Part shown: positions 5,337 through 5,489 of the stretch, piece after piece
Position numbering within the stretch: position 1 is the first letter of the stretch
Layout of the letters: each line of letters opens with the position of its first letter
DNA from: Chloroflexota bacterium
GTDB lineage: Bacteria; Chloroflexota; Dehalococcoidia; SAR202; UBA11138
Assembly (NCBI GenBank): GCA_022566975.1
Contig: JADFHV010000088.1
Location: 1-5,489, forward strand
Direction of reading: 5' to 3'
DNA: 5,489 nt
The notes under the pieces: model-generated
Told to the model about the DNA's origin: nothing
Seen by the model: only the letters and a program-made list of their open reading frames with translations
The model's database searches: none
Program-made: the position numbers and the translations under genes

Positions 5337-5368
5337 CGCGGCGGCTTCGTTGCTTTGTGCGCGTCGCC

Positions 5369-5375
5369 GGAGGAG
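5369..5375 (+). promoter_or_regulatory. Strong ribosome binding site fixing a TTG start
   Basis: GGAGGAG, whose GGAGG core lies 6 bases before TTG at 5380. No ATG or GTG lies in the same frame between the promoter and the conserved coding region, so this site decides the start. Confidence 0.7.
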
Positions 5376-5379
5376 TCGC

Positions 5380-5489
5380 TTGCGCCCACACTACAGAGAC
5401 GAAACCATCACGATCCATAAGGTGAAGTGCGGTCCGTACGACAACAACGCCTATCTCCTGGTCTGCCCCGAGACCAACGAGAGCATCAT
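5380..5489 (+). CDS. MBL-fold metallo-hydrolase, N-terminus only
   Basis: Thirty-six codons are visible before the window ends, starting at TTG. The residues HKVKCGPYDNNAYLL (13-27), followed by VCPETNESI, match the first beta strands of metallo-beta-lactamase-fold hydrolases of the glyoxalase II-like group, whose start is typically hydrophobic strand - G-P/x-N-N-x-Y-L-L/V - D/C-P-x-T-x-E. The metal-binding HxHxDH motif would lie downstream, outside the window, so activity and substrate cannot be judged. The start is supported by GGAGGAG just upstream and a consensus promoter 44 bases before it. It is too short for any standard length cut-off but is well supported by motif, ribosome site and promoter together. 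Confidence 0.75.
   Translation, partial: MRPHYRDETITIHKVKCGPYDNNAYLLVCPETNESI

Larger units (their letters stand above)
5055..5379. other. Divergent regulatory region between the small gene and the MBL-fold gene
   Basis: About 325 bases without a convincing gene. From left to right: the leader and extended -10 promoter of the minus-strand gene; an inverted repeat CGGGA/TCCCG (5128-5132, 5147-5151) upstream of that promoter; the palindromic repeat 5174-5242; a featureless GC-rich stretch to about 5307; and the rightward promoter with its leader. No tRNA or riboswitch-like fold was recognised. Confidence 0.7.

Overview
This is a GC-rich bacterial window with strong G/C preference at third codon positions and frequent TTG and GTG starts. 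The gene content suggests a Chloroflexota bacterium, perhaps Dehalococcoidia-like. That placement is inferred from remembered gene style: a soluble TPR protein of this type, dolichol-type GT2 enzymes, and a GTCATTCCGAGGAG / GACGAGGAATCT repeat. No 16S or other marker gene is present.

Layout. (1) 1-2184, plus strand: two aspartate-family amino acid genes, a 5'-truncated homoserine kinase (thrB) and an aspartate kinase (lysC) with two ACT domains. They are 51 bp apart with no visible promoter between them and are probably the end of a threonine/lysine/methionine operon. Inside lysC, a well-spaced Shine-Dalgarno and in-frame ATG at codon 247 sit where other bacteria start the separate aspartokinase beta subunit. 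(2) 2185-2342: a gap without a gene, holding two small GC-rich hairpins. (3) 2343-3821, plus strand: one protein made of two different GT2 domains. The first resembles dolichyl-phosphate glucosyltransferase (ALG5 type), the second polyprenyl-phosphate mannose synthase (DPM1 type). (4) 3822-3924: a promoter region leading to 3925-4773, a TPR protein with an uncharacterised C-terminal beta-rich domain that may be HIRAN-like. (5) 4770-5054, minus strand: a 94-residue orphan protein with a very acidic tail, convergent with the TPR gene; both stop codons lie in one CTAG. (6) 5055-5379: a divergent regulatory region with an extended -10 promoter facing left, a complex imperfect palindromic repeat in the middle, and a good sigma-70-type promoter facing right. 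(7) 5380-end: the N-terminus of an MBL-fold (glyoxalase II-like) hydrolase, cut by the window edge.

Functionally, the first block makes and phosphorylates aspartate-derived intermediates: LysC commits aspartate and ThrB commits homoserine to threonine. The glycosyltransferase fusion probably charges a polyprenyl phosphate with hexoses for envelope or protein glycosylation. The TPR protein and its convergent small partner have no assigned role. No CRISPR array, insertion sequence, tRNA or rRNA was seen. The points most worth following up are the two-domain GT fusion, the internal aspartokinase start, the shared-stop convergent pair and the palindromic repeat.
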